Below are positions 53,839 to 61,991 of a stretch of DNA of 64,000 nt, piece by piece (the stretch's first letter is position 1; each line of letters begins with the position of its first letter). Under the pieces are notes generated by a model. That model worked only from the letters and a program-made list of their open reading frames with translations, was not told where the DNA came from and searched no databases. Source of the DNA: OPU3-GD-OMZ sp001901525. GTDB lineage: Bacteria > Pseudomonadota > Gammaproteobacteria > Methylococcales > Methylomonadaceae. The DNA is taken from assembly GCA_963981505.1 (NCBI GenBank), contig CAXCEI010000001.1, forward strand, positions 62,001 through 126,000. Reading direction: 5' to 3'. Both the position numbers and the translations under genes were made by a program.

Positions 53839-56613
53839 ATGGCCGCTAACCCAGAAATCACAAAAACAACCACCATCACCTTCTCACTGGACGGGGATCA
53901 CATAGAAGCCGTTGCCGATGAAACTATTCTCGAGGCGGCAATAAGACACGGTAAAGAAATTCCTCATCTGTGCTACAAAGAAGGCTTAAGAGCCGATGGA
54001 AACTGCCGCGCTTGCGTGGTTGAAATCGAAGGAGAACGTGTTTTAGCTCCCTCTTGCTGCAGAACGCCTACTGAAAACATGCACGTCAAAAGCCAGAGCG
54101 AACGAGCAGTTAAATCACAGAAAATGATTCTTGAGCTCTTACTATCAGATATGCCAGAGCAAGGCCCCTCCCCTTACAAAAAAGATTCTGAGTTAGACCT
54201 CTGGGCTAATAAATTAGACGTCGCAACCCCTCGGTTTCCTAGCCGTGCACAACCTAAAGCTGACACCTCACACCCCGCGATGACGGTGAACCTAGATGCT
54301 TGTATCCAATGTACACGGTGCGTTAGGGCTTGTCGCGAAGAACAAATGAATGATGTTATTGGCTACGCCAACCGTGGCAAACATTCCGAAATTGTCTTTG
54401 ATATCGCAGACCCTATGGGAGCCAGTAGTTGTGTAGGTTGCGGTGAATGTGTTCAGGCCTGTCCGACCGGCGCCCTGATGCCAGCTCATAATGTTGGTCT
54501 AGAAGCAATCAACAAGACTGTTGATTCAACCTGCCCTTACTGCGGCATCGGTTGCTTAATCAAATACCATGTCAAAGACAATAAAATCATGTACACCGAA
54601 GGTCGTGACGGTTACACCAATCACCACCGGTTATGCGTTAAAGGTCGCTTCGGGTTTAATTATATTGATAACCCTCTGCGACTAACAACCCCGCTAATCC
54701 GACGTGAAGGTATTGCTAAAAGCACCGAACTTCTGGATCCCGATAATATTCATGACTTCTTTCGCGAAGCCAGTTGGGAAGAGGCCCTTGATTTTGCCGC
54801 CCATGGTTTTTTATCTATCCGCGACAATATCGGCAACAATGCTTTAGCAGGACTGGGTTCAGCTAAAGGCAGTAACGAAGAAGCCTATCTTTTTCAGAAA
54901 CTAATTAGAACTGGATTTGGCTCAAACAATGTCGATCATTGCACGCGACTTTGCCATGCATCATCGGTTGTCGCCTTATTGGAATGTCTCGGCAGTGGTG
55001 CGGTTTCAAATCCTATATCCGATGTCAGTGATGCCGAAGTTATTATCATTATTGGCTCAAACCCAACAGTCAATCATCCCGTTGGCGCCACCTTTATGAA
55101 AAATGCCAGTAAAAATGGCACAAAAATAATCTTAATCGACCCGGCCAAAACCGATATCGCCAAATACGCGTCCCATTCTCTACAATTCAGGCCTGATACC
55201 GATGTCGCCTTACTCAATGCCATGATGTATACCATTTTGGAAGAGCAACTCCAAGATAATGATTATATTCATACCCACACTGAGAATTTTGAGGTCATGA
55301 GCGATCATGTCGCCGATTACAGCCCTGAAAAAGTGGCACCTATCTGCGGTATTGCTGCCGAAACCATTCGAGAAGTTTCCAGGCTCTATGCAAAGTCAAA
55401 GGCTTCTATGATTTTATGGGGCATGGGTGTTTCTCAACATATCCATGGAACCGATAATGCGCGCTGTCTAATCTCACTGGCTTTAATGACTGGCCAAATA
55501 GGAAGACCCGGCACAGGTCTACACCCTCTAAGAGGTCAAAACAACGTTCAAGGCGCCTCCGACGTAGGGCTTATCCCCATGGTTTTCCCTGATTATCTCC
55601 CAGTCAGTGATCCTGAAAACCGTGAAAAATTTGAACAACTGTGGCAAACACCACTCAGCGCCGACGCTGGACTCACGACCGTAGAAATGATTCATGAAAT
55701 CCTACACGGTAATGTTCACGGTATGTATATTGAGGGTGAAAACCCAGCGATGTCCGACCCGAACCAGAACCATGCCAGAAAAGCCTTTGCCGCCCTCAAT
55801 CATTTAGTTGTTCAGGATATTTTTCTAACCGAGACCGCTGGTTTTGCAGATGTTATCCTGCCGGCTTCAGCTTTCTACGAAAAAGATGGAACTTTTTCCA
55901 ATACTGACCGACGCGTTCAAATGGGCCGCCAAGCTGTGACTCCGCCGGGTCAAGCAAAACAAGACCTATGGATTATTCAGGAAATAGCCAACCGAATGGG
56001 CCTGAACTGGAACTATCAAGGCCCTGAAGATGTATTCAATGAAATGCGATTAGCCATGGACAGTATTGCGGGCATGACTTGGGAGCGTCTAGAGCATGAA
56101 GATTCACTGACTTACCCACTTGAACAGGAAGGCGATCCTGGGCAGCCAATTATTTTTACCGATGGATTCCCAACCGTGACCGGACGAGGAAAGTTTGTCC
56201 CTGCATCCTACACGCAGGCAGATGAACTCCCTGATGAACACTTCCCTTTTATTTTTATTACCGGCCGACAACTTGAGCACTGGCATACTGGCAGCATGAC
56301 CCGGCATTCAGAAACATTAAATGCCTTAGAACCCGATCCTGTGGCCTCACTCCACCCAGAAGACCTAGCAAGGTTAGGCATCAAAGCCGGAGAGATCATT
56401 ACTTTAGAATCAAAACGGGGTAAATTGTCCGCCTATGCCAGAGCAGAAACGGGCATTCAAAAAGGGACTATTTTTATGGCTTTTTGCTACAATGAGGCCA
56501 GTGCTAATTTACTCACTAATGAAGCTCTCGACCCAGCGGCTAAAATACCAGAATTCAAATTTTGCGCGATTAAAGCCTATGCAGGCACCCGAATAGGCAC
56601 TCGAATTCATTAG
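53839..56613 (+). CDS. Formate dehydrogenase alpha subunit, molybdenum or tungsten
   Basis: This 924-residue catalytic subunit oxidises formate to CO2. The N-terminal [2Fe-2S] domain has C45, C56, C59 and C73; two ferredoxin-type [4Fe-4S] motifs follow (CIQCTRCVRAC and CVGCGECVQACP), then the CPYCGIGC cluster motif of the molybdopterin domain. The metal ligand is C372 in TRLCHAS, next to H373, so this is a cysteine, not a selenocysteine enzyme. No fdsC, fdsD or separate fdsG/B genes follow, which matches the two-subunit, Fdh1-like layout. Whether Mo or W is bound cannot be read. Confidence 0.95.
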   Translation: MAANPEITKTTTITFSLDGDHIEAVADETILEAAIRHGKEIPHLCYKEGLRADGNCRACVVEIEGERVLAPSCCRTPTENMHVKSQSERAVKSQKMILELLLSDMPEQGPSPYKKDSELDLWANKLDVATPRFPSRAQPKADTSHPAMTVNLDACIQCTRCVRACREEQMNDVIGYANRGKHSEIVFDIADPMGASSCVGCGECVQACPTGALMPAHNVGLEAINKTVDSTCPYCGIGCLIKYHVKDNKIMYTEGRDGYTNHHRLCVKGRFGFNYIDNPLRLTTPLIRREGIAKSTELLDPDNIHDFFREASWEEALDFAAHGFLSIRDNIGNNALAGLGSAKGSNEEAYLFQKLIRTGFGSNNVDHCTRLCHASSVVALLECLGSGAVSNPISDVSDAEVIIIIGSNPTVNHPVGATFMKNASKNGTKIILIDPAKTDIAKYASHSLQFRPDTDVALLNAMMYTILEEQLQDNDYIHTHTENFEVMSDHVADYSPEKVAPICGIAAETIREVSRLYAKSKASMILWGMGVSQHIHGTDNARCLISLALMTGQIGRPGTGLHPLRGQNNVQGASDVGLIPMVFPDYLPVSDPENREKFEQLWQTPLSADAGLTTVEMIHEILHGNVHGMYIEGENPAMSDPNQNHARKAFAALNHLVVQDIFLTETAGFADVILPASAFYEKDGTFSNTDRRVQMGRQAVTPPGQAKQDLWIIQEIANRMGLNWNYQGPEDVFNEMRLAMDSIAGMTWERLEHEDSLTYPLEQEGDPGQPIIFTDGFPTVTGRGKFVPASYTQADELPDEHFPFIFITGRQLEHWHTGSMTRHSETLNALEPDPVASLHPEDLARLGIKAGEIITLESKRGKLSAYARAETGIQKGTIFMAFCYNEASANLLTNEALDPAAKIPEFKFCAIKAYAGTRIGTRIH

Positions 56614-56645
56614 GAAATTAAAATTTGTAAACCATATAGATACTC

Positions 56646-56680
56646 ATTAAAAGGTACTGTTACTCACAGTACCTTTTAAT
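56646..56680. terminator. Bidirectional terminator after the formate dehydrogenase operon
   Basis: ATTAAAAGGTACTGT (56646-56660) and ACAGTACCTTTTAAT (56666-56680) pair over 15 bases around a five-base loop. The A/T ends of the stem give each strand a run of four T. It lies between two convergent genes. Confidence 0.85.
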
Positions 56681-56684
56681 TGTG

Positions 56685-57014
56685 CTAAACGGAAAAACTC
56701 TCTCCACAACCACAGGCATCTTTCACATTAGGATTATTAAAAACAAAAGCTTCGTTAATGCCTTCTTGCCGATAATCCAACTCTAACCCTTTAATAAAAG
56801 AAAGATGTTCTTCACTGACAATAACTTTAACCCCATAACCTTCATGAATTGAATCACTGTCAGTTAACACATCTGCGTAGGCTAAAGTATAGGCGTACCC
56901 CGTACAGCCAGACTCTTTAACACCTAACTTCAATCCTAAGCCGTGACCCCGTTGTTCTAATTGACACTTAATCTGTGTGGCTGCTCGCTCAGTTAATGTA
57001 ATGGAATTATTCAC
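56685..57014 (-). CDS. HesB/IscA-family iron-sulfur cluster assembly protein
   Basis: This 109-residue A-type carrier has the three conserved cysteines: C37 in SGCTGYAY and C101 and C103 in the final CGCGESF. The spacing is that of IscA. It probably accepts clusters or iron for delivery to apoproteins. The start is a GTG with GAGG close upstream. It follows the cysteine desulfurase gene by about 100 bases; no iscU, hscBA or fdx gene lies beside it, so it is not a full isc operon. Confidence 0.92.
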   Translation of the reverse strand: MNNSITLTERAATQIKCQLEQRGHGLGLKLGVKESGCTGYAYTLAYADVLTDSDSIHEGYGVKVIVSEEHLSFIKGLELDYRQEGINEAFVFNNPNVKDACGCGESFSV

Positions 57015-57117
57015 AATACCTCACTTGTAAATCTCACTTTATAAAAAAACAATATTAAATTATACGTTAAATTTTACTTTTAATAATCAATGTTTTATTA
57101 GTAATGCCTCAAAATAC

Positions 57118-58239
57118 TTAAGCATGATTGACGATCGATTTAAGTAAAATAATAAATTGATCGATTTCATCTTTCGTATTCATTTCTCCTAAACTAACCC
57201 TGACGGCACTTTTGGCTAAGGCCTCATTGACGCCCATTGCCATCAAAACATGACTGGCTTGACCGCCATTGGCACAGGCCGAACCACTCGACACGGCACA
57301 ACCCTTTTTATCTAATTGCATTAACATCATCTCGCCATCTGTTTTAGGTATAGCAAATTGCACCGTATTCGGTAATCGTTTGACCTGTTCGGAAAATAGC
57401 ATGACGCCCGGAATCTGACTGCGTAATTGTCCTTCCAAATAGTCTCTCAATTGTTTTAAAGACTCACTCCTTGTCATTAATGATTGCTGAGCAATTTCTG
57501 CCGCTTTGCCAAAACCAATAATGGCGGGCACATTCTCTGTTCCTGCTCTTACACCATGCTCCTGAGACCCGCCAAACAATAACGGCGTTAATGGCTCAGG
57601 ATTACGCGCCACTAAAGCACCAACACCCTTAGGCCCATAAATTTTATGACTGGAAAGGGAAATCATATCAACATTTAATGTTGCTATATCAACGGGTATT
57701 TTACCTAAGGCCTGGACGGCATCCGTATGTAAAATTATGGCTGAATGAATGGCTTTAAAGTACTCTGATAACTTAGCAATCGGTTGAATAACACCGGTTT
57801 CATTATTAGCCATCATCACTGAAACAAAATTTAACCCCGCCCCCAACCTTGATGGCGCTATCTCAAAATCAACCAGTCCCTGACTGTCTACATCTAAATA
57901 TTCAATCGCCAAAGGGTCTTTCAACGATAACGCAGCTGCTAATACTGATGGATGCTCCGTTTTGGGAATAAAAATTTTTTTTACCTGAGAATTGACGAAT
58001 AATCCCTTAATAGCTAAGTTATTAGCCTCTGTTCCGCCACTGGTAAAAATAACTTCAGACGGCTCCGCACCTACCAATGCTGCGATCTGACACCGTGCAG
58101 TTTCCAGCGCACTACGAGCCACTCGGCCTAGCCGATAAAGACTGGATGGGTTACCATAAATAGAGGTCATATAAGGTTGCATTGCCTCTAAAACCCTTTG
58201 ATCTACAGGCGATGTTGCATTATGGTCAAGGTATATCAT
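57118..58239 (-). CDS. Cysteine desulfurase, NifS/IscS family
   Basis: This 373-residue PLP enzyme takes sulfur from cysteine for iron-sulfur clusters. It has YLDHNATSPVD at the start, the PLP-lysine motif SLSSHKIYGPKG, and the sulfur-accepting cysteine in SGSACANG near residue 320. The length (about 30 residues shorter than E. coli IscS) fits the NifS-like branch. It follows cysE, which provides the cysteine precursor O-acetylserine, and precedes the HesB/IscA gene. Confidence 0.93.
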   Translation of the reverse strand: MIYLDHNATSPVDQRVLEAMQPYMTSIYGNPSSLYRLGRVARSALETARCQIAALVGAEPSEVIFTSGGTEANNLAIKGLFVNSQVKKIFIPKTEHPSVLAAALSLKDPLAIEYLDVDSQGLVDFEIAPSRLGAGLNFVSVMMANNETGVIQPIAKLSEYFKAIHSAIILHTDAVQALGKIPVDIATLNVDMISLSSHKIYGPKGVGALVARNPEPLTPLLFGGSQEHGVRAGTENVPAIIGFGKAAEIAQQSLMTRSESLKQLRDYLEGQLRSQIPGVMLFSEQVKRLPNTVQFAIPKTDGEMMLMQLDKKGCAVSSGSACANGGQASHVLMAMGVNEALAKSAVRVSLGEMNTKDEIDQFIILLKSIVNHA

Positions 58240-58301
58240 TGGTTAGCAAACTTTTGGATAAAAACTCCTTAGCACCATTCAATTAATAAAAATGACTCAT
58301 T

Positions 58302-59063
58302 TTAGGCGTCCCCTGAACCATCATCAATCTCATGAACTTCTAACTCAGGAATAGGTTCTTCCTTATATTCAATACCGGCTTGATTAAGAACCTTCTTCAT
58401 GCCTTCGATTTGACCATCCAATAGATGAATATGATCCAACATTTGATTAATTGCATTAGAAACCGGGTCAGGAATGCCGTTCGTGGCACCATAAGCATCA
58501 AAACCCATTTTATTGGCGATAGCATCACGTTTCGCACTGGGCTTCTTAGACCGCCTCTCAACAACATAGGCCGGAATACCAACAACCGTTGCGCCTTTGG
58601 GAACATCTTTCAATACCACTGAATTTGAGCCAATTCGAGCATTCTTTCCAACAACAATAGGACCTAAAACCTTAGCGCCGGCACCAATAACAACCCCAGC
58701 TTTTAAACAAGGGTGTCGATTACCTTTTTTCCAAGCAGTCCCCCCTAACGTTACCCCATGATATAAGGTGCAATCATCCCCAATAATAGCGGTCTCACCG
58801 ATCACCACCCCCATACCATGATCAATAAAGAAACGCCGACCAATTTGAGCACCGGGATGAATTTCTATACCGGTGACCCAACGCGATAAATGCGCTACAA
58901 ATCGCCCTAGCCACTTAAACCCCATTCCCCATAGCCGATGACTCAAGCGATGTAATAATACGGCATGAAAGCCCGGATAAGCAGTGACAACCTCCCAAAC
59001 TGAGTGCGCTGCAGGATCGCGACCAAAAACACAATCAATATCTTCTTTTATTCGATTAAACAT
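58302..59063 (-). CDS. cysE: Serine O-acetyltransferase
   Basis: This 253-residue left-handed beta-helix enzyme makes O-acetylserine for cysteine synthesis. The hexapeptide repeats begin at GIEIHPGAQIGRRFFIDHGMGVVIGET (in part) and include GVTLGGTAWKKGNRHP. The C-terminal 90 residues are longer than in E. coli-type enzymes and end in an acidic stretch, as in the EpsC-like group. It lies directly before the cysteine desulfurase gene. Confidence 0.94.
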   Translation of the reverse strand: MFNRIKEDIDCVFGRDPAAHSVWEVVTAYPGFHAVLLHRLSHRLWGMGFKWLGRFVAHLSRWVTGIEIHPGAQIGRRFFIDHGMGVVIGETAIIGDDCTLYHGVTLGGTAWKKGNRHPCLKAGVVIGAGAKVLGPIVVGKNARIGSNSVVLKDVPKGATVVGIPAYVVERRSKKPSAKRDAIANKMGFDAYGATNGIPDPVSNAINQMLDHIHLLDGQIEGMKKVLNQAGIEYKEEPIPELEVHEIDDGSGDA

Positions 59064-59071
59064 GAAATACC

Positions 59072-59791
59072 CTACTGTTTACGACCTTGTGACATTCGCA
59101 AAATACCGCGCAGAATATCTACTTCTCGAGTAGACAAACGACTTCGACTATATAACCGTCGAAGCCGGCGCATCACTGAATTAGACTGACCTGATTGAAT
59201 AAAATCAATAGCCGTCAATGTTTCCTGCAGATGTTGATAAAAACCTTCTATTTGTGCAGAGGTAGCTAAAGGTTCAGGCGCTGACACGGCCTCCTCTTCG
59301 ATTTGCTGACTGGCCTTGGAAAACAATTCATAGGTAAATACCTGAACCGCTGCGGCAAGGTTCAGTGAACTAAAATCCTTATTACACGGAATGCGAATCA
59401 AATACTGGCAACAATCCAGTTCCGCATTAGTCAACCCGGAATTTTCTCGTCCAAAAACTAATGCAACCTGATTATTTTGAGCATCTTTTAACGCTTGTTC
59501 TGCACATTGTTTGGCCACTAAGGTTGGCCAGCCAATCGTTCTATCACGCGCACTTGCACCCATGACTATTTCACAATCAGCAACTGCTTCGGTTAATGTG
59601 TCACAAATAACAGCGGAGGCTAAAATATCATCGGCACCCGATGCCCGTGCGGTTGCATCCGCACTCGGAAATATCTTGGGTTTGACTAAATATAATTGAG
59701 ACAATGCCATGTTCTTCATCGCACGCGCAATTGCTCCAATATTTCCAGGGTGCGAGGTTTCAACTAAAACAATTCTGATATTGGCTAACAA
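59072..59791 (-). CDS. trmJ: tRNA (cytidine/uridine-2'-O-)-methyltransferase TrmJ
   Basis: This SPOUT methyltransferase of about 239 residues modifies position 32 of some tRNAs. It has IRIVLVETSHPGNIGAIARAMKNM at the start (in part), the ALVFGRENSGLTNAEL motif and the RIPCNKDFSSLNLAAAVQVFTYE knot region (in part). No ATG lies at the N-terminus; I chose the TTG at 59791, seven bases after AAGGA, over an earlier TTG. It diverges from suhB, the normal arrangement in gammaproteobacteria. Confidence 0.94.
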   Translation of the reverse strand: MLANIRIVLVETSHPGNIGAIARAMKNMALSQLYLVKPKIFPSADATARASGADDILASAVICDTLTEAVADCEIVMGASARDRTIGWPTLVAKQCAEQALKDAQNNQVALVFGRENSGLTNAELDCCQYLIRIPCNKDFSSLNLAAAVQVFTYELFSKASQQIEEEAVSAPEPLATSAQIEGFYQHLQETLTAIDFIQSGQSNSVMRRLRRLYSRSRLSTREVDILRGILRMSQGRKQ

Positions 59792-59874
59792 GGTTATTTC
59801 CTTACGCGAAATGTACAAATTCTACCAAAATATTTGTTATCCTATACGGTTTTTATAACCATGTAATTTCTATT

Positions 59875-60669
59875 ATGCATCCAATGTTAAACATTGCTAT
59901 TCGAGCTGCTCGAAGTGCTGGTGAGTTAATTCTACGCTCTACAGATAATATTGGTGCCTTAAAAGTACACCAAAAAAACAAAAATGATTTTGCCTCTGAA
60001 ATAGATAAATCCGCTGAACGCGAAATTATCCGAATCATCAACAGCGCTTATCCAGATCACAGTATTATTGCCGAAGAAAGTGGGCACCACCCTGGAAATG
60101 ACTTTGTCTGGATTATTGACCCGCTTGATGGTACAACCAATTTTCTACATGGCTTTCCGCAATACTCAATTTCCATTGCCTTAACCCATAAAGGAAAACT
60201 CACGCAGGGCGTCATTTTCGACCCGTTAAGAGATGAGTTGTTTTGTGCCAGCCGCGGCGCCGGCGCTTTGCTCAATAACCGAAAAATTCGTGTCTCCCAA
60301 CAAACACACCTACAAGGGTCACTGCTAGGGACCGGATTCCCTTTCAAACATCAACAGTATCTTGATGTTTATTTAGAAATGTTTAAAGCATTACATACCG
60401 ATTCTGCAGGGATCCGTCGTACCGGTTCTGCAGCCTTAGACTTAGCCTACTTGGCTGCAGGCCGATTGGATGGTTTCTGGGAAATTGGCTTACGTCCGTG
60501 GGACATGGCAGCAGGGATCTTATTAATACAAGAGGCTGGTGGTGTCGTCACCGACTTCTCTTTCGACCACCACTTTATGAAAAGCGGTAATATTATTGCG
60601 GGCAATCCCAAAATGCATCAAATTATTTACAATGCGATCAATCCACATATTACTGATGCCTTAAAATAA
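59875..60669 (+). CDS. suhB: Inositol-1-monophosphatase SuhB
   Basis: This 264-residue Mg-dependent phosphatase has the metal motifs EESG near residue 67, WIIDPLDGTTNFLHGFP near 82-98 and WDMAAGILLIQEAGG near 210-225. In E. coli SuhB also binds RNA polymerase antitermination complexes. It diverges from trmJ. Confidence 0.95.
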   Translation: MHPMLNIAIRAARSAGELILRSTDNIGALKVHQKNKNDFASEIDKSAEREIIRIINSAYPDHSIIAEESGHHPGNDFVWIIDPLDGTTNFLHGFPQYSISIALTHKGKLTQGVIFDPLRDELFCASRGAGALLNNRKIRVSQQTHLQGSLLGTGFPFKHQQYLDVYLEMFKALHTDSAGIRRTGSAALDLAYLAAGRLDGFWEIGLRPWDMAAGILLIQEAGGVVTDFSFDHHFMKSGNIIAGNPKMHQIIYNAINPHITDALK

Positions 60670-60714
60670 TCAGCTGATTGCGTCTCAAATAAAGGTATCC
60701 GGATATTCGGTTGA

Positions 60715-61317
60715 TTACGACACCGGCAAAGCATACATGACCGCATCCTCACGACCATGCTCACTCGGATAATAGGCTTTCCTTTCACCTATTTTCTTGA
60801 AACCATACTTTTTATAAAGTGCAATCGCAGGTTTATTTGTTTTCCTCACTTCTAAAAGTAACGTATCAACAATCTTCTTTTCTCTAGCAATTGCAATAAT
60901 TTGATCTAATAAGCGCGCGCCCCATCCGCCGCCTTGCGCATCGGGACTCACACAAAGATTCATAATATGCGCCTCATCAATACCAATAGCTAAAATCGCA
61001 TAGCCGAAAACATCATGCTCATTCTCACAGACCCAACAAAAGTAGCCTGGAACAACCATGCAATCGACCAAGATCCCACGAGTCCAAGGGTATTTGTAAA
61101 CAGTCTGCTCAAGCGCAAAAACAGCATCAATGTCTGCTGTTTCCATTTTACGGATACGCTTCAAGCTTTCCGGATCCACTGAGCCTGGAAAAATTTTGGC
61201 ATAAAAATCTCTATCCGCATCAGATATGAAGAATTTCTTGACTTGTTCAATCAAAATTTGGCCAATTAATTTACGCCGTTCTTCAAACAATTCAACACCA
61301 CCTGTAAATCTAACCAT
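60715..61317 (-). CDS. rimI: Ribosomal protein S18 alanine N-acetyltransferase RimI, with N-terminal extension
   Basis: The last 145 residues match RimI: IRKMETADIDAVFALEQTVYKYPW at the start (in part), AHIMNLCVSPDAQGGGWGARLL as the acetyl-CoA motif and NKPAIALYKKYGFKKIGERKAYYP at the end. RimI acetylates the N-terminus of ribosomal protein S18. The frame is 200 residues because it opens 57 codons earlier and overlaps the glycosylase gene by about 50 bases. The true start may be the internal ATG before ETADIDAV or a point between; no good ribosome binding site decides it. Confidence 0.85.
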   Translation of the reverse strand: MVRFTGGVELFEERRKLIGQILIEQVKKFFISDADRDFYAKIFPGSVDPESLKRIRKMETADIDAVFALEQTVYKYPWTRGILVDCMVVPGYFCWVCENEHDVFGYAILAIGIDEAHIMNLCVSPDAQGGGWGARLLDQIIAIAREKKIVDTLLLEVRKTNKPAIALYKKYGFKKIGERKAYYPSEHGREDAVMYALPVS

Positions 61318-61976
61318 GTTTTTCGTTTCTCTAAAGGTTCCCGTAACAAATAGGCTGGGTGTAAAATTGCAACCAGCGGAATTTCATTACGGTAATGTAT
61401 TTTTCCACTCAACTGACTCAATGGACTGTCGGTCGCAAGCAATGCTTTTGCAGCAACTTCACCCACCGCCAAAATCACCTTGGGTTGAACCAATTTTATT
61501 TGCTGTTCTAAATAAACCAGACACTCATTCACTTCAGACTGTGTCGGGTCTCGCTCTTCAGGTATCTTACATTTTATAATATTTGTCAGATAAACCGCTT
61601 CACGCGCCCAACCCATTGCCCTAATCATTTCTGTTAACAACTGACCGGATTGACCGACAAAAGGAGCGCCTAACTGATCCTCTGTTTCATCCGGGGCACC
61701 GCCAATAAACATCAAATCGGCATGACTATTACCCTCACCCACTAACGCCTGGACTCGGTTTTGACAAACTGTACATCGTCGACAATCTGTCACATTATCG
61801 GTAAGTACTTGCCAGTTTCGGCTGTCACTAGCACCGACATAACGCTCTTTTTCTAACGACTCTAAAAGAACGTGATCATTTAGCAACTCTGATTCAATGA
61901 CTGAACAATAGTCGCGTGGAACCCAAACTTCAATTCCCATAATTGCTAAAAATTTAAGCCGCGTCCTTTCTTTCAC
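61266..61976 (-). CDS. Uracil-DNA glycosylase, family 4-like
   Basis: This 236-residue protein belongs to the iron-sulfur uracil-DNA glycosylases. Four cysteines for the cluster are seen in CRRCTVC and in KCKIP and NECLVY. The motif A region reads GGAPDETEDQLGAPFVG, where the family usually has GEAPG, and the C-terminal motif is HPAYLLREP. The change in motif A could alter uracil excision. It overlaps rimI and follows leuA by 15 bases. The first 70 residues look poorly conserved, as in many gammaproteobacterial members. Confidence 0.88.
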   Translation of the reverse strand: MKERTRLKFLAIMGIEVWVPRDYCSVIESELLNDHVLLESLEKERYVGASDSRNWQVLTDNVTDCRRCTVCQNRVQALVGEGNSHADLMFIGGAPDETEDQLGAPFVGQSGQLLTEMIRAMGWAREAVYLTNIIKCKIPEERDPTQSEVNECLVYLEQQIKLVQPKVILAVGEVAAKALLATDSPLSQLSGKIHYRNEIPLVAILHPAYLLREPLEKRKTWLDLQVVLNCLKNGVN

Positions 61977-61991
61977 ACCGTCTCCTACCGG

